DNA of 42,026 bases, from NCBI GenBank assembly GCA_003242895.1, contig QKMY01000050.1, positions 1 to 42,026 of the forward strand. Direction: 5' to 3'. Below are positions 16,924 to 26,024 of the stretch, in pieces. The position numbers were made by a program, and so were the translations under genes. Source of the DNA: Candidatus Margulisiibacteriota bacterium (GTDB taxonomy: Bacteria; Margulisbacteria; Riflemargulisbacteria; GWF2-39-127). Position 1 is the first letter of the stretch, and each line of letters begins with the position of its first letter. The notes under the pieces are model-generated. The model worked only from the letters and a program-made list of their open reading frames with translations. It was not told the DNA's origin and ran no database searches.

Positions 16924-19164
16924 ATGCAGTTAGAACAAAAAATTATAGCAACAAAAGATAACGTAAACTTTAAAATGTCTGCGGCAGTATATTTTGCAAT
17001 GGCTACCGGGCACCCTAATCAAATAATGGAACTGATGCTCCCAAAAGAATTTAGCCCGTCAAATATCAAAAACTACCAGAACTCGATTAATAACAACGAG
17101 CTGCCCTATATTGTATCCAATGCAAAGAACATAAATGTAATTGCTTTGGATATGGATTTTATGGGCAAGGCAAACCATATTGATGCAATAGGCGCTGAAA
17201 AAGTTAAATACAATATTTTGGAAGGTCTTCATAATAAATTCGGCGGGTCTATAATGTTTGCCCAGACCAGTGCCAAGTTCTACGCAATCGTCAGTCTGGA
17301 TAAACTTCCAGAGCATATCAAGGCTCAGATAACACTATCAGCCGACATTAATAAGGTTATAACACAAGGTGTTAATGAAGTTTTAGGTAACAAAACCGTA
17401 TTTAATTATTCAGATAAAGAAGGCCGTAACAAAAACATGGCTAATGAGCTTCAAATCCCATTACTTGAGCTTAATCATGCCGCGGTCAGCACACCGGAAC
17501 AAGGCAAAAATCCAATTGAATTTCTTGATAAATTGATGAAAGAAGCCAAACTTAGCCAACAGGGTGCAAAAACAGTTAACATTAAAGTCCAACCTCAAGA
17601 TATCAACTCATTCACAGAACCTTACCGTATTGACCTAAGAGTTAAACACAACATTGCTGAACATTTGGAGACGTTTAAAGAAGCACTGCAAAATGCAGAA
17701 CAAATGTTACCAACGGAATTTGAACAAAAAAAATATGAAGGGTTTACTAACGATACAAGAGAAGTTCTTCGTAATTATAACCTTTCTAAATGGACTCAGT
17801 TCAAATTCAACAACGACGAAACATTAGTTTATAACAAACAAGCAGTAATTAAGCTTTTAGACACCCTTAACGCTCTTACCCAGACTAAACTTAAAGATGC
17901 TTTAACAATGGAGCAATTAACTCCAGACCAAAAAAAAGATATCATGAATGATCTCAAAAAAGTTGATGGGACCGAACTTAGCTCAGCAGCAAAAACTGTC
18001 TTGGGCAAATATACCTATATGATCACAGCAGACGGAGCTGCCATAGGCGCACAGAATTATTCACTGGGCTGGAACAATACTGACAAATTGAATTACACCT
18101 TGGTATGCCAACAAATGAATGAAAGGCTGAAAACACTGGGATTTGAAAAAGTAATTGTTGCTGTCACCGGTGGAGATGAATTCTGCTTCCTGGGAATATC
18201 AAAAGAGATTCAATCTCCCGAAACCAGAAAAAAAATGGAGCTGGAACTAGCGAGAGTCTACGGAGAAGTACTTTCCAATATTAAATCTTCCATGATAACG
18301 GTTACAAAGGAGGATATTGTCCATTCACTACACCCAAACACCGCTATAGCAAATAAGATGTGGGAAATTAATTGCGAATATGCAAAAAAATATGCACAAA
18401 GACACAATATCCCTCTTTCAGATCTGCTCCATGACAATTCTATCACTATGAATTCCGGCGCATTCCCAATTCCATATAATAAATGCTACATAAATACCGA
18501 TGCTTTTAATAGTAATGATCATGGGAAAGAGCTGTTAGGAATTTTACAAAAATACGGTCTGGTACCGGAAAACCCCACCGGTATTTATGAATTAAAGGTT
18601 AATTTATCCAAAGAAGAAGTTCCGACGGAATTATTGGACCTATTATTAGCTACAGGTATTATTCGTGTCCGTCAAGGAGTTGACGGATCAGCGTCAGTGA
18701 ACGGGGAAAACCCAGAGGGATTTGGAACCGCACAGCGTCTAGCCGATGGCGATAATTATACCCAGATAGCCAAAGCCAGAGGACGAAGTGTTTTGCGGCA
18801 GGATATAGAAAATGCTATCGACAATAAAAAAGCCACATTAGATTATATAATCAGCACATATTTCAAGCCTACAGCAAACAGCGATATTATCCTGATCAAA
18901 GATCGCAATCATGGCAATACAATTAATAGTATTATCAATGATGATAAACTAAAAGGGATGATAACTAAAAGCCAATTAGATAAACTGGTTCAATCATTAA
19001 GGAAATCATCAAGTATTATCACCCAGCAGGAATTAAATGCATCAGAAAGCAATAACGGCAGTACTGAACATGATAAACAGGGAATGACTCCAAATAGCAT
19101 CCCGAACCTTCAAGCTATCCTCTCAAAATATCGGGACTACTTCAAACTGAGCTTCAATGGATAA
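16924..19164 (+). CDS. Soluble tandem-GGDEF protein (one degenerate, one apparently intact domain)
   Basis: Protein of 746 residues without membrane segments. The first GGDEF-like domain (about 70-150) keeps D76 and N84 at the spacing of the PleD metal and base ligands, but the signature is TSAKF (115-119) and the next Asp is K93, so it should be inactive. The second (about 360-460) has D370, N378, D387 and a full GGDEF at 416-420, matching PleD D327, N335, D344 and the active loop; diguanylate cyclase activity is plausible. No RxxD inhibitory site precedes GGDEF. The remaining ~280 residues are unrecognised. AGGGG precedes the ATG. The gene abuts the GAF-like gene and ends before a hairpin at 19275-19299. 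Confidence 0.7.
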   Translation: MQLEQKIIATKDNVNFKMSAAVYFAMATGHPNQIMELMLPKEFSPSNIKNYQNSINNNELPYIVSNAKNINVIALDMDFMGKANHIDAIGAEKVKYNILEGLHNKFGGSIMFAQTSAKFYAIVSLDKLPEHIKAQITLSADINKVITQGVNEVLGNKTVFNYSDKEGRNKNMANELQIPLLELNHAAVSTPEQGKNPIEFLDKLMKEAKLSQQGAKTVNIKVQPQDINSFTEPYRIDLRVKHNIAEHLETFKEALQNAEQMLPTEFEQKKYEGFTNDTREVLRNYNLSKWTQFKFNNDETLVYNKQAVIKLLDTLNALTQTKLKDALTMEQLTPDQKKDIMNDLKKVDGTELSSAAKTVLGKYTYMITADGAAIGAQNYSLGWNNTDKLNYTLVCQQMNERLKTLGFEKVIVAVTGGDEFCFLGISKEIQSPETRKKMELELARVYGEVLSNIKSSMITVTKEDIVHSLHPNTAIANKMWEINCEYAKKYAQRHNIPLSDLLHDNSITMNSGAFPIPYNKCYINTDAFNSNDHGKELLGILQKYGLVPENPTGIYELKVNLSKEEVPTELLDLLLATGIIRVRQGVDGSASVNGENPEGFGTAQRLADGDNYTQIAKARGRSVLRQDIENAIDNKKATLDYIISTYFKPTANSDIILIKDRNHGNTINSIINDDKLKGMITKSQLDKLVQSLRKSSSIITQQELNASESNNGSTEHDKQGMTPNSIPNLQAILSKYRDYFKLSFNG

Positions 19165-19274
19165 AATAAACACACAGATTATGCACGTTCTAACATAAAA
19201 ATCTTTTCATAGTCATCAGGATTTTTCTGAGCTTGTTCAAGGGCTTACACGCAACTTGTTCTATGATGGCGCAA

Positions 19275-19299
19275 ACCTCAGCCATGATTGGGCTGAGGT
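19275..19299 (+). terminator. Hairpin between the GGDEF gene and tRNA-Glu, possibly bidirectional
   Basis: ACCTCAGCC (19275-19283) and its exact complement GGCTGAGGT (19291-19299) form a 9-bp stem with a 7-base loop between converging transcripts. Neither side has a full T tract (CGTTTCT on the plus side), so it is a likely but imperfect terminator. Confidence 0.45.
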
Positions 19300-19336
19300 C
19301 GTTTCTATACTGCTTAAAATTGGTGAAAGTGGTGAC

Positions 19337-19411
19337 TGGTACTCCCACGGGGAATCGAACCCCGATTACCGGCTTGAAAAGCCGATGTCCTAACCGTTAG
19401 ACGATGGGAGC
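19337..19411 (-). tRNA. tRNA-Glu (anticodon UUC)
   Basis: A complete 75-base cloverleaf reads on the minus strand. Acceptor GCTCCCA pairs with TGGGAGT (a G1-U72 wobble at the end); D arm GTCT/GGAC; anticodon stem TCGGC/GCCGG with loop TTTTCAA, anticodon UUC; T arm CGGGG-TTCGATT-CCCCG; discriminator A; and an encoded CCA at 19339-19337. Confidence 0.97.
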
Positions 19412-19427
19412 ATTAAGGACGAGTATT

Positions 19428-19456
19428 ATATTATCATATCAACAAAAAACTGACAA
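19428..19456 (-). promoter_or_regulatory. Putative promoter of tRNA-Glu
   Basis: On the minus strand TTGTCA (19456-19451) and TAATAT (19433-19428) are 17 bases apart. They lie between the fba stop and the tRNA 5' end, about 17 bases ahead of the mature 5' end. Confidence 0.4.
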
Positions 19457-19462
19457 TACTTT

Positions 19463-20464
19463 TTATGCTCTTCCTGCACTTCCAAGTACATTGGTATTTT
19501 TAGCTACAATTAATTTTCTAAGTTCATCCCTTGCAGGTCCAAGATATTTCCTAGGATCGAACTCTTTTGGGTTTGTAGCAAAAACTTCTCGTATTTTTGC
19601 AGTAACAACAAGTCTTCCATCGCTATCAATATTAATCTTACAAACTGCAGAGGTCGCTGCCTTCCTTAACTGTTCCTCAGGAATACCGACAGCAGCTTCA
19701 AGGTTTCCACCAAATTTGTTAATCATGTCAACATATGCGGGAACGACAGAGCTTGCTCCATGTAATACTATTGGAAAACCTGGAATTCTTTTCTCGATTT
19801 CTTCTAAGATATCAAAACGAAGTGGAGGTGGAACGAGTATCCCTTCCGCATTTCGAGTGCACTGTTCAGGCTTGAACTTGTAAGCTCCATGAGAAGTACC
19901 GATGGAAATAGCAAGAGAATCAACTCCAGTACGTTTTACGAAGTCTTCTACTTCTGATGGCTGAGTATATATTGACTGCGCAGCAACAACATCATCCTCG
20001 ATACCGGAAAGCACCCCTAGTTCACCTTCTACAGTTACATCATGAGAATGAGCATATTCCACTACTTTCTTGGTTAATGCAACATTCTCTTCGTATGAAT
20101 GATGAGAACCATCGATCATTACTGAGGAAAAACCGCTATCAATACAGGATTTACATAACTCAAAGGTATCCCCATGATCTAAATGCAAAGCAACAGGAAT
20201 ATTGGACCCTATTTCTTTTGCCATCTCGACCGAACCCATCGCCATATATCGAAGCAGGGTTTCATTTGCGTATTTCCTTGCACCGCTCGAAACCTGCATA
20301 ATAACCGGAGACTTAGAATCAACACAACCCATAATTATGGCTTGGAGTTGTTCCATATTGTTGAAGTTGTATGCAGGAATTGCATATTTCCCTTCCATAG
20401 CCTTTTTGAACATATCTTTTGTATTAACTAGTCCTAATTCTTTGTAACTTACACTCTTCCCCAT
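19463..20464 (-). CDS. fba: Fructose-bisphosphate aldolase, class II
   Basis: Zinc-dependent glycolytic and gluconeogenic aldolase (fructose-1,6-bisphosphate to glyceraldehyde-3-phosphate and dihydroxyacetone phosphate), 333 residues. Zinc and catalytic regions are visible: HLDHGD with the catalytic Asp, IDGSHHSYEEN, EGELG, GTSHGAY and the phosphate-binding VLHGASS, followed by a conserved KINIDSDGR. The length and the C-terminal YLGPARDEL fit the class IIB group. The ATG has AAGGAGA seven bases upstream. Read leftwards it comes after tpiA, with 147 bases between them and its own likely promoter. Confidence 0.96.
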   Translation of the reverse strand: MGKSVSYKELGLVNTKDMFKKAMEGKYAIPAYNFNNMEQLQAIIMGCVDSKSPVIMQVSSGARKYANETLLRYMAMGSVEMAKEIGSNIPVALHLDHGDTFELCKSCIDSGFSSVMIDGSHHSYEENVALTKKVVEYAHSHDVTVEGELGVLSGIEDDVVAAQSIYTQPSEVEDFVKRTGVDSLAISIGTSHGAYKFKPEQCTRNAEGILVPPPLRFDILEEIEKRIPGFPIVLHGASSVVPAYVDMINKFGGNLEAAVGIPEEQLRKAATSAVCKINIDSDGRLVVTAKIREVFATNPKEFDPRKYLGPARDELRKLIVAKNTNVLGSAGRA

Positions 20465-20514
20465 ATCATTCTCCTTTATAGATTAAATTGTTAACAACCA
20501 GTATAATTAACTAT

Positions 20515-20542
20515 CTTATAGAAATCATATTCTTAGTGTTAA
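20515..20542 (-). promoter_or_regulatory. Putative fba promoter
   Basis: On the minus strand TTAACA (20542-20537) and TATAAG (20520-20515) are 16 bases apart, each 5/6 to consensus, about 50 bases before the fba start. A 10-bp palindrome, TTGTTAACAA (20488-20497), lies in the leader. Confidence 0.5.
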
Positions 20543-20611
20543 CCTTAATAATTATTAACGAAATTATTCAAACTAATATTACCTTATTCCAGCTACCATT
20601 GGCAATATACG

Positions 20612-21367
20612 TTATTTTGCACCATTTATTATTCCAACAAAATCTTCAACCTTGAGGCTTGCTCCGCCAACAAGAGCGCCATCAATATCTGGCAATGAAA
20701 GAAGCCCTTCAGCATTATCAGGTTTTACGCTTCCCCCATATTGTATGATTACTCCATCTGCGATTTCAGCATTATACATGGACTTAATTTTTGATCGGAT
20801 ATAAGCATGAGTTTCCTGAGCCTGCTCATTAGTCGCAACTTTACCAGTACCAATAGCCCAGACCGGTTCATAGGCAATAACAATTTTTTTCATATCATCC
20901 GCACTTATATCGGCTAATCCACCGGTTAACTGTGTATCAAGAACAGTAAATGTTTTATTGTTTTCTCGCTCTTCCAATGTCTCGCCAATACATACTATCG
21001 GTTTCAACCCTTTTTTCAGCGCCTGTTTTAGTCTCAGGTTCACGGTCTCATCAGTTTCGCCAAAGTATTGTCGTCGTTCACTGTGTCCAATGATTACAAA
21101 TTCGACACCGGAAGATAACAACATATCAGCAGAAATCTCACCAGTGAATGCACCGGAATCTTTCCAATAAAGGTTTTGCGCCCCTAATTTAAGCGCAGAT
21201 CCGGAAACCGCCTTCTTTGCAGATTCCAGACATACAAACGTTGGACAAATAACGATATCACAATTTTCAGTTCCAGTTAGCTTTCCTTTAATACCGTTAA
21301 TAAGTTCGACGGCCTCATCAATCGTCTTATTCATCTTCCAATTACCTGCTATCATAATTTTTCTCAT
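20612..21367 (-). CDS. tpiA: Triose-phosphate isomerase
   Basis: Interconverts dihydroxyacetone phosphate and glyceraldehyde-3-phosphate; 251 residues, full length. Active-site residues are all present: N9 and K11 (GNWKMN), H95 (IGHSERR), E167 (AYEPVWAIGTG), and the phosphate loop region YGGSVKP and GALVGGAS. An AAGGAAGGG stretch precedes the ATG. It begins 33 bases after the stop of the pyrophosphatase-like gene and is probably co-transcribed with it. Confidence 0.97.
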   Translation of the reverse strand: MRKIMIAGNWKMNKTIDEAVELINGIKGKLTGTENCDIVICPTFVCLESAKKAVSGSALKLGAQNLYWKDSGAFTGEISADMLLSSGVEFVIIGHSERRQYFGETDETVNLRLKQALKKGLKPIVCIGETLEERENNKTFTVLDTQLTGGLADISADDMKKIVIAYEPVWAIGTGKVATNEQAQETHAYIRSKIKSMYNAEIADGVIIQYGGSVKPDNAEGLLSLPDIDGALVGGASLKVEDFVGIINGAK

Positions 21368-21400
21368 AGTTATCCCTTCCTTTTAAATATTTATTATTAT

Positions 21401-23419
21401 TTATCCAAATAATGGAGAAATTATCAAAGAAAAAACAAACATTACTTTAATAAGCACATCAATAGATGGCGCGATGGCATCTTTAATCGGTGTACCCAAC
21501 ATACTTGCTATCGTAGAAGATTGGTATGTAGGAGTTCCGACACCGCCAAAATTGCCTGCTTCAATATACTTTTTAACGTTATAGAGCAATCCGCCTGTAT
21601 TCGTAAAAATGATCACAAGAAGCAACCCGGATACTAACGATCCCAACAGAAACACAAAAAGCATAGCTTTACCATAGACTAACCCAATGACCAAGGGAAA
21701 CAACAAGGAAAACGCAGAAGGAGCAAAAGTATAGACTTGAGCTTTCCTTAAAACGTTCTTTACAAGACTCTTTATATCGGGAGTTGTCTTATTCTCCATT
21801 AAATACGGTATATTTTTTAATTGACCGTATGATTGCTGATATGCCTTGATCGAAGTAGCATTAATTCCTTTTATTATAAAGTATGCAAACAAGTATGGAA
21901 CGAGTGCGCCGATTATTACAAATACGGCAACATAATCATATCTCATTGAAAAAGAATCTTTTAATTGTAATCCCAAAACCAACAGAATTATAAGTGATGA
22001 TAAGAAGGATATAATAGAAGAATACCCCAGGCTGACACTATGTGTTGTATCACCAAAACTATCCAGCTTATTGTATTCCCTTACGAGCTCATTAGAGGAC
22101 TGTCCCATTGAATTCAAAACTTTAGCGTTGTTAATTATAGCTGAATAGACATGCCCTGCAATAATGGTCCCCACAATTGACAGCATCCCGACCCCGGACA
22201 AACCGATTGCAAAAGTACCTCCAACCATATTAGCCAGATAGATAACGATCCCTATAGATATGATCGGAATAAACATACTTTTCATTCCAACACGAAACCC
22301 GCCTAGAATTGTGTTAACCGGACTATATTGTGATTTTTCTGCAATATCTTTAACCGGTGCATTAGCACTTGAACCATAATATTCAGAGACAATACTAACT
22401 ATTATTGCACCGATTAAACCCAGAATAACCGACCAGAACACGGAGTACTGATTATTAATTGATATCTTAGTAAGTATTTGCAGCGGGTACATATAATTAA
22501 CAAGAAAAACCGTTGCCGCGGTTATAATTATAGTTAAATACATTCCCCAGATTATTTTCTGCAGCGGTGTATATGAAAACTGCACAAGACTAAAAGCTAT
22601 GCCCAAAATTACAGCAAGAATCCCAACACCAAAAAGAATAAATGGGTAATTGATTAACTGTTGAGAAAGAGGCTTCGAAATCTGTTTAAGGGTCGAAAAC
22701 TGATTAATGACCATTATCGTACCGATAAGAGAAAAAAGATAAGACATTATCATCGATGATATCCGACCACCAACAGAAACAGTACATACCGAGACTCGTT
22801 CACCCCAAACAGAAGGATTTCGTTCGTCATTTTCTTTTAATTTATCTGACTCTTTTTTTACAATTTGCGATCCGATTTCAAAGGCTTTTGAAAAAATCCC
22901 ACCATTGATTTGAGAAAAAACTGCGACCAGACTGCTGCCTAACGCGTAGTGTACCAGGAAGTCTACACCGAAAACACTATAAATGAACAAAACGCCTAGA
23001 AAACTTAAGCAAACAGACATAATGCCAACAGTTGCAGCCCCCATGAAAGCTTGATTGAAAATAGTTTTTCCAACCTGCTGCATAATCATTTTTTTCTGTG
23101 TGTTTAAAGTAATAAATGTAGCTAAATATATAACAAGAGCAGTAATAATGATACCAGCAATAAAAGCAAACGGAACTTGCCAGGAAATGCTATTATAAAA
23201 GCCATAGTAAATGCTTGTGAGTAGCAGAGCAAAAAAAATGCAATAATAGGAAAAAGAATAAACTTGCCAGGTATGGTAAACATTTATTCCGTCTCTTATT
23301 AATTCTATTTTATTTAAGAGTGAAACATTTCGTGAATAAGGTTTTGTGCTTGAGAAATAAAAGTAAGCAGCGACAGCCAAACCAATCAGACAACAAGTAA
23401 GTGAAAAAATAATTACCAT
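21401..23419 (-). CDS. Membrane pyrophosphatase (H+-PPase) homologue without catalytic residues
   Basis: Integral membrane protein of 672 residues with about 15-16 hydrophobic helices and the overall order of ion-pumping pyrophosphatases. Framework pieces remain: GSSLVAVFSQINGGIFSKA at 161-179, RNPSV at 200-204, NNA at 430-432, LDSFGDTT at 452-459, TPIKD at 643-647 and VLIK at 655-658. The PPi/Mg ligands do not. Against Vigna numbering: D253 is E181, D257 is Q185, D279 is E207, D283 is V211, D287 is S215, D507 is N430, K541 is L464, D723 is S639 and D727 is T643. The gating acids D294 and E301 are S222 and F229. K730/D731 (K646/D647) and K742 (K658) survive. The frame is intact, with GGAGGAA before the ATG and its own good promoter. 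Known PPi hydrolysis and pumping should be lost; true role unknown. Confidence 0.85.
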   Translation of the reverse strand: MVIIFSLTCCLIGLAVAAYFYFSSTKPYSRNVSLLNKIELIRDGINVYHTWQVYSFSYYCIFFALLLTSIYYGFYNSISWQVPFAFIAGIIITALVIYLATFITLNTQKKMIMQQVGKTIFNQAFMGAATVGIMSVCLSFLGVLFIYSVFGVDFLVHYALGSSLVAVFSQINGGIFSKAFEIGSQIVKKESDKLKENDERNPSVWGERVSVCTVSVGGRISSMIMSYLFSLIGTIMVINQFSTLKQISKPLSQQLINYPFILFGVGILAVILGIAFSLVQFSYTPLQKIIWGMYLTIIITAATVFLVNYMYPLQILTKISINNQYSVFWSVILGLIGAIIVSIVSEYYGSSANAPVKDIAEKSQYSPVNTILGGFRVGMKSMFIPIISIGIVIYLANMVGGTFAIGLSGVGMLSIVGTIIAGHVYSAIINNAKVLNSMGQSSNELVREYNKLDSFGDTTHSVSLGYSSIISFLSSLIILLVLGLQLKDSFSMRYDYVAVFVIIGALVPYLFAYFIIKGINATSIKAYQQSYGQLKNIPYLMENKTTPDIKSLVKNVLRKAQVYTFAPSAFSLLFPLVIGLVYGKAMLFVFLLGSLVSGLLLVIIFTNTGGLLYNVKKYIEAGNFGGVGTPTYQSSTIASMLGTPIKDAIAPSIDVLIKVMFVFSLIISPLFG

Positions 23420-23448
23420 TTATTCCTCCAATTTGTGGAACAGTAAAA

Positions 23449-23478
23449 CTTATAACATATGAACTAAATTACCGTCAA
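23449..23478 (-). promoter_or_regulatory. Promoter of the pyrophosphatase-like gene
   Basis: On the minus strand TTGACG (23478-23473) and TATAAG (23454-23449), each 5/6 to consensus, are 18 bases apart, about 30 bases before the start codon and just past the groEL terminator. Confidence 0.6.
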
Positions 23479-23502
23479 GAATAAAGAAAAAACCACTCAC
23501 AA

Positions 23503-23530
23503 AGAAAATCCCCACCCGAAGGTGGGGATT
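23503..23530 (-). terminator. Rho-independent terminator of groESL
   Basis: Read on the minus strand, a 10-bp stem (AATCCCCACC and complement) closes a TTCG tetraloop and is followed by TTTTCTTT. It lies 24 bases after the groEL stop. Confidence 0.9.
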
Positions 23531-23554
23531 ATTAAAATTAATCAGGGGGATGCT

Positions 23555-25210
23555 TTACATCATACCGCCCATTCCACCCATGCCACCTGGCATGCCGCCC
23601 ATTCCAGCTTCACCCATAGATGACTTTTCATCTGGTTTTTCAGCTATTAACACTTCAGTCGTTAATAACATAGCAGCAATACTTGCAGCATTTTGAAGAG
23701 CAGAACGTGTAACCTTCACAGGATCCACAATTCCAACGCTCTCCATATCGACATACTCAAATGTTTGAGCATTAAAACCGATTCCAGGCTTTTCATTTTT
23801 GAGTCTTTCTATAACGACAGATCCTTCATAACCTGCGTTATTTACAATCTGCTTCAAAGGAGCTTCTAGTGATTTTCTAACGATTGAAGCACCGATCTTT
23901 TCATCACCTGTTAAGGTTTCTTCAAGCTTTTCAATCGCAGGGATCACATTCACAAGAGTTACACCGCCTCCAGGAACAATACCTTCTTCAACAGCAGCTC
24001 TTGTTGCTGATAAAGCATCTTCGATTCTGTGTTTCTTCTCTTTAAGTTCTGTTTCAGTTGCTGCCCCTGCTTTAATAACTGCAACACCGCCAGCTAATTT
24101 AGCAAGTCTTTCCTGAAGCTTTTCTTTATCATAATCGGAATCAGATAGCTGTATTTCATTTTTAATCTGAGCGATTCTCTTTTGCAATTCATCTTTCGAA
24201 CCGGCCCCTTCTACGATTGTGGTTAACTCTTTAGTAATTTTTACTTTTTTTGCTCTGCCTAAGCTTTGAAGTTCTACGCTTTCAAGGGTAAGCCCTTTAT
24301 CTTCAGTGACCACGATTCCTCCGGTAAGAATTGCAAGGTCCTCAAGCATTTCTTTCCTTCTATCGCCAAATCCTGGAGCTTTTACTGCAACACAGTTAAT
24401 TGTTCCGCGTAGTTTATTAACAACGATAGTTGCTAAAGCTTCGCCTTCAACATCTTCTGCAATTATTAGCAAAGGTGCTCCGGTTTGAACAACTTTTTCA
24501 AGAACTGGAAGAAGATCTTTGATATTCGAAATCTTCTTGTCAGTGAGTAGAATTAAAGCATTATCAAGAATTGCTTCCATTCTGTCTCTATCGGTAATCA
24601 TGTAAGGAGATGCATATCCTTTGTCAAATTGCATACCTTCAACGATTTCAAGTGAAGTCTCAATACCTTTTGATTCTTCTACAGTGATAACCCCGTCTTT
24701 TCCAACTTTGTCCATTGCATCAGCAATGAGTTTACCGATGGTTTCGTCATTGTTAGCTGATATTGCAGCTACCTGAGCAATTGATTCTTTGCTTTCCACT
24801 TGTTTTGCTACTTTTTTGATCTCTTTGACTGCTTCTTCTACAGCTTTTTCTATTCCTTTTTTAATTGCCATTGGATGAGCGCCCGATACAACATATTTAA
24901 GTCCCTGTTTGAATATTGCCTGACCTAAAATTGTAGCAGTTGTTGTTCCATCTCCGGCAACATCATTAGTTTTTGAAGCTACTTCTTTAAGTAGTTGAGC
25001 TCCCATGTTTTCAAACGGATCTTCGAGTTCTATCTCTTTCGCGATAGTTACTCCGTCATTCGTTATTGTTGGTGAACCCCATTTTTTTTCGATAACAACA
25101 TTGTGGCCACGTGGCCCAAGTGTGATTTTTACAGCATCAGCAACTTTACTGACACCAGCTTCTAAAGCACGCCATGCATTTTCATCAAATATTATTTGTT
25201 TTGCTGCCAT
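23555..25210 (-). CDS. groEL: Chaperonin GroEL (Hsp60)
   Basis: ATP-dependent folding chaperonin of 551 residues. Visible are the N-terminal [10 protein letters not shown], the ATP-binding [10 protein letters not shown], the apical-domain [14 protein letters not shown], the GGGVTLV stretch and the usual Gly-Met-rich tail ([14 protein letters not shown]). Ribosome-binding site AAGGAGGG precedes the ATG. It lies 42 bases after groES under the same CIRCE-controlled promoter and ends at a strong terminator. Confidence 0.99.
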   Translation of the reverse strand: MAAKQIIFDENAWRALEAGVSKVADAVKITLGPRGHNVVIEKKWGSPTITNDGVTIAKEIELEDPFENMGAQLLKEVASKTNDVAGDGTTTATILGQAIFKQGLKYVVSGAHPMAIKKGIEKAVEEAVKEIKKVAKQVESKESIAQVAAISANNDETIGKLIADAMDKVGKDGVITVEESKGIETSLEIVEGMQFDKGYASPYMITDRDRMEAILDNALILLTDKKISNIKDLLPVLEKVVQTGAPLLIIAEDVEGEALATIVVNKLRGTINCVAVKAPGFGDRRKEMLEDLAILTGGIVVTEDKGLTLESVELQSLGRAKKVKITKELTTIVEGAGSKDELQKRIAQIKNEIQLSDSDYDKEKLQERLAKLAGGVAVIKAGAATETELKEKKHRIEDALSATRAAVEEGIVPGGGVTLVNVIPAIEKLEETLTGDEKIGASIVRKSLEAPLKQIVNNAGYEGSVVIERLKNEKPGIGFNAQTFEYVDMESVGIVDPVKVTRSALQNAASIAAMLLTTEVLIAEKPDEKSSMGEAGMGGMPGGMGGMGGMM

Positions 25211-25252
25211 TACTATCTACCCTCCTTGAGATTTTCTTTTTGGTATAAACAA

Positions 25253-25534
25253 TTATTTCTTAGCTAAAATATCTCTTTCATTCAAAACTATATAATCCTT
25301 ACCTTCGATAACAACTTCAGTCCCGCCGTATTTTGCATAAAGTACAACGTCCCCTTCAGCTACATCAACCGGTATTCTTTGGCCTTCATCAGTTACTCTA
25401 CCTGGTCCGACTGCTACTACTTTGCCTTCTTGCGGCTTCTCTTTAGCGCTATCAGGAAGTACAATACCTCCTTTTGTTATTTTCTCTGCTTCTACTGGTT
25501 GAATAACAACTCTATCTCCTAAAGGTTTAATCAT
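25253..25534 (-). CDS. groES: Co-chaperonin GroES (Hsp10)
   Basis: Lid of the GroEL chamber, 93 residues, starting [13 protein letters not shown] and containing the mobile loop with [12 protein letters not shown] and the ending VLNERDILA. The open frame reaches a TTG at 25555, but that region is the Shine-Dalgarno itself (GGAGGG), so the ATG at 25534 is the start. First gene of the groESL operon behind CIRCE. Confidence 0.98.
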   Translation of the reverse strand: MIKPLGDRVVIQPVEAEKITKGGIVLPDSAKEKPQEGKVVAVGPGRVTDEGQRIPVDVAEGDVVLYAKYGGTEVVIEGKDYIVLNERDILAKK

Positions 25535-25585
25535 AAAAACATTCCCTCCTTTCAAAATTATGAATACAAACTTGATCCACTATCT

Positions 25586-25612
25586 TTAGCACTCTCACAA
25601 TTAGAGTGCTAA
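25586..25612 (-). promoter_or_regulatory. CIRCE operator (HrcA-binding site)
   Basis: A perfect TTAGCACTC-N9-GAGTGCTAA, 52 bases before groES and just downstream of the proposed promoter. This is the standard binding site of the heat-shock repressor HrcA; hrcA itself is not in the window. Confidence 0.97.
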
Positions 25613-25621
25613 CAGGAAATA

Positions 25622-25650
25622 ATACTACAATGAACTAGCCTTTTCATCAA
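25622..25650 (-). promoter_or_regulatory. Promoter of groESL
   Basis: On the minus strand TTGATG (25650-25645) and TAGTAT (25627-25622) are 17 bases apart. CIRCE begins nine bases further on, so repressor binding would cover the transcription start. Confidence 0.6.
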
Positions 25651-25954
25651 TAGGCAATTTTTAAATTTATAGGAACATACAGGATATTTACTCCGAAGAC
25701 GAATATTTATCAATAAATATGTCAAATTTATCTCTCTATTTCTTTGTTATTCTCTTATATTCTTAAAACTATATTTTATAAAAAGACAAAATTATCCCTT
25801 AATTACCATGAAACACCTTAACTACCCTTTTAGAAAAAAAATTAAATAATATCAAATAAATTAAATCTTAGACACATCTATGGAAAAGCTTATCAGATAA
25901 CAACGAAAGTTATTAATCCGATTATCTTTTGGGATCTTTTTGTTGGTAGTAACA
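25651..25954. other. A+T-rich intergenic stretch between groES and the next gene
   Basis: Beyond the groESL promoter these roughly 300 bases are very A+T-rich and show no gene, RNA or clear repeat. Transcripts from the right end at the hairpin 25955-25993; nothing else is supported. Confidence 0.5.
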
Positions 25955-25993
25955 TACAAAAAAACATGGCTCTCGAAAAAAGAAACCATGTTT
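25955..25993 (-). terminator. Terminator of the unknown gene at 26025
   Basis: Read on the minus strand, AAACATGG (25993-25986) and CCATGTTT (25969-25962) pair around a 16-base loop and run directly into a T tract, 30 bases after the stop at 26025. Confidence 0.65.
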
Positions 25994-26024
25994 AAATAAA
26001 GTATATTATAAAGGGAAATATTTC

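Noticed and set aside
20488-20497. Palindrome TTGTTAACAA in the fba leader as an operator
   Set aside because: Ten-base A+T-rich palindromes are expected by chance at this base composition; mentioned only within the promoter entry.
21401-23419. Pyrophosphatase-like gene as an ordinary frameshifted or decayed pseudogene
   Set aside because: All 672 codons are open, helices and loop order are preserved, and promoter and ribosome-binding site are good; the losses are point substitutions concentrated at ligand positions.
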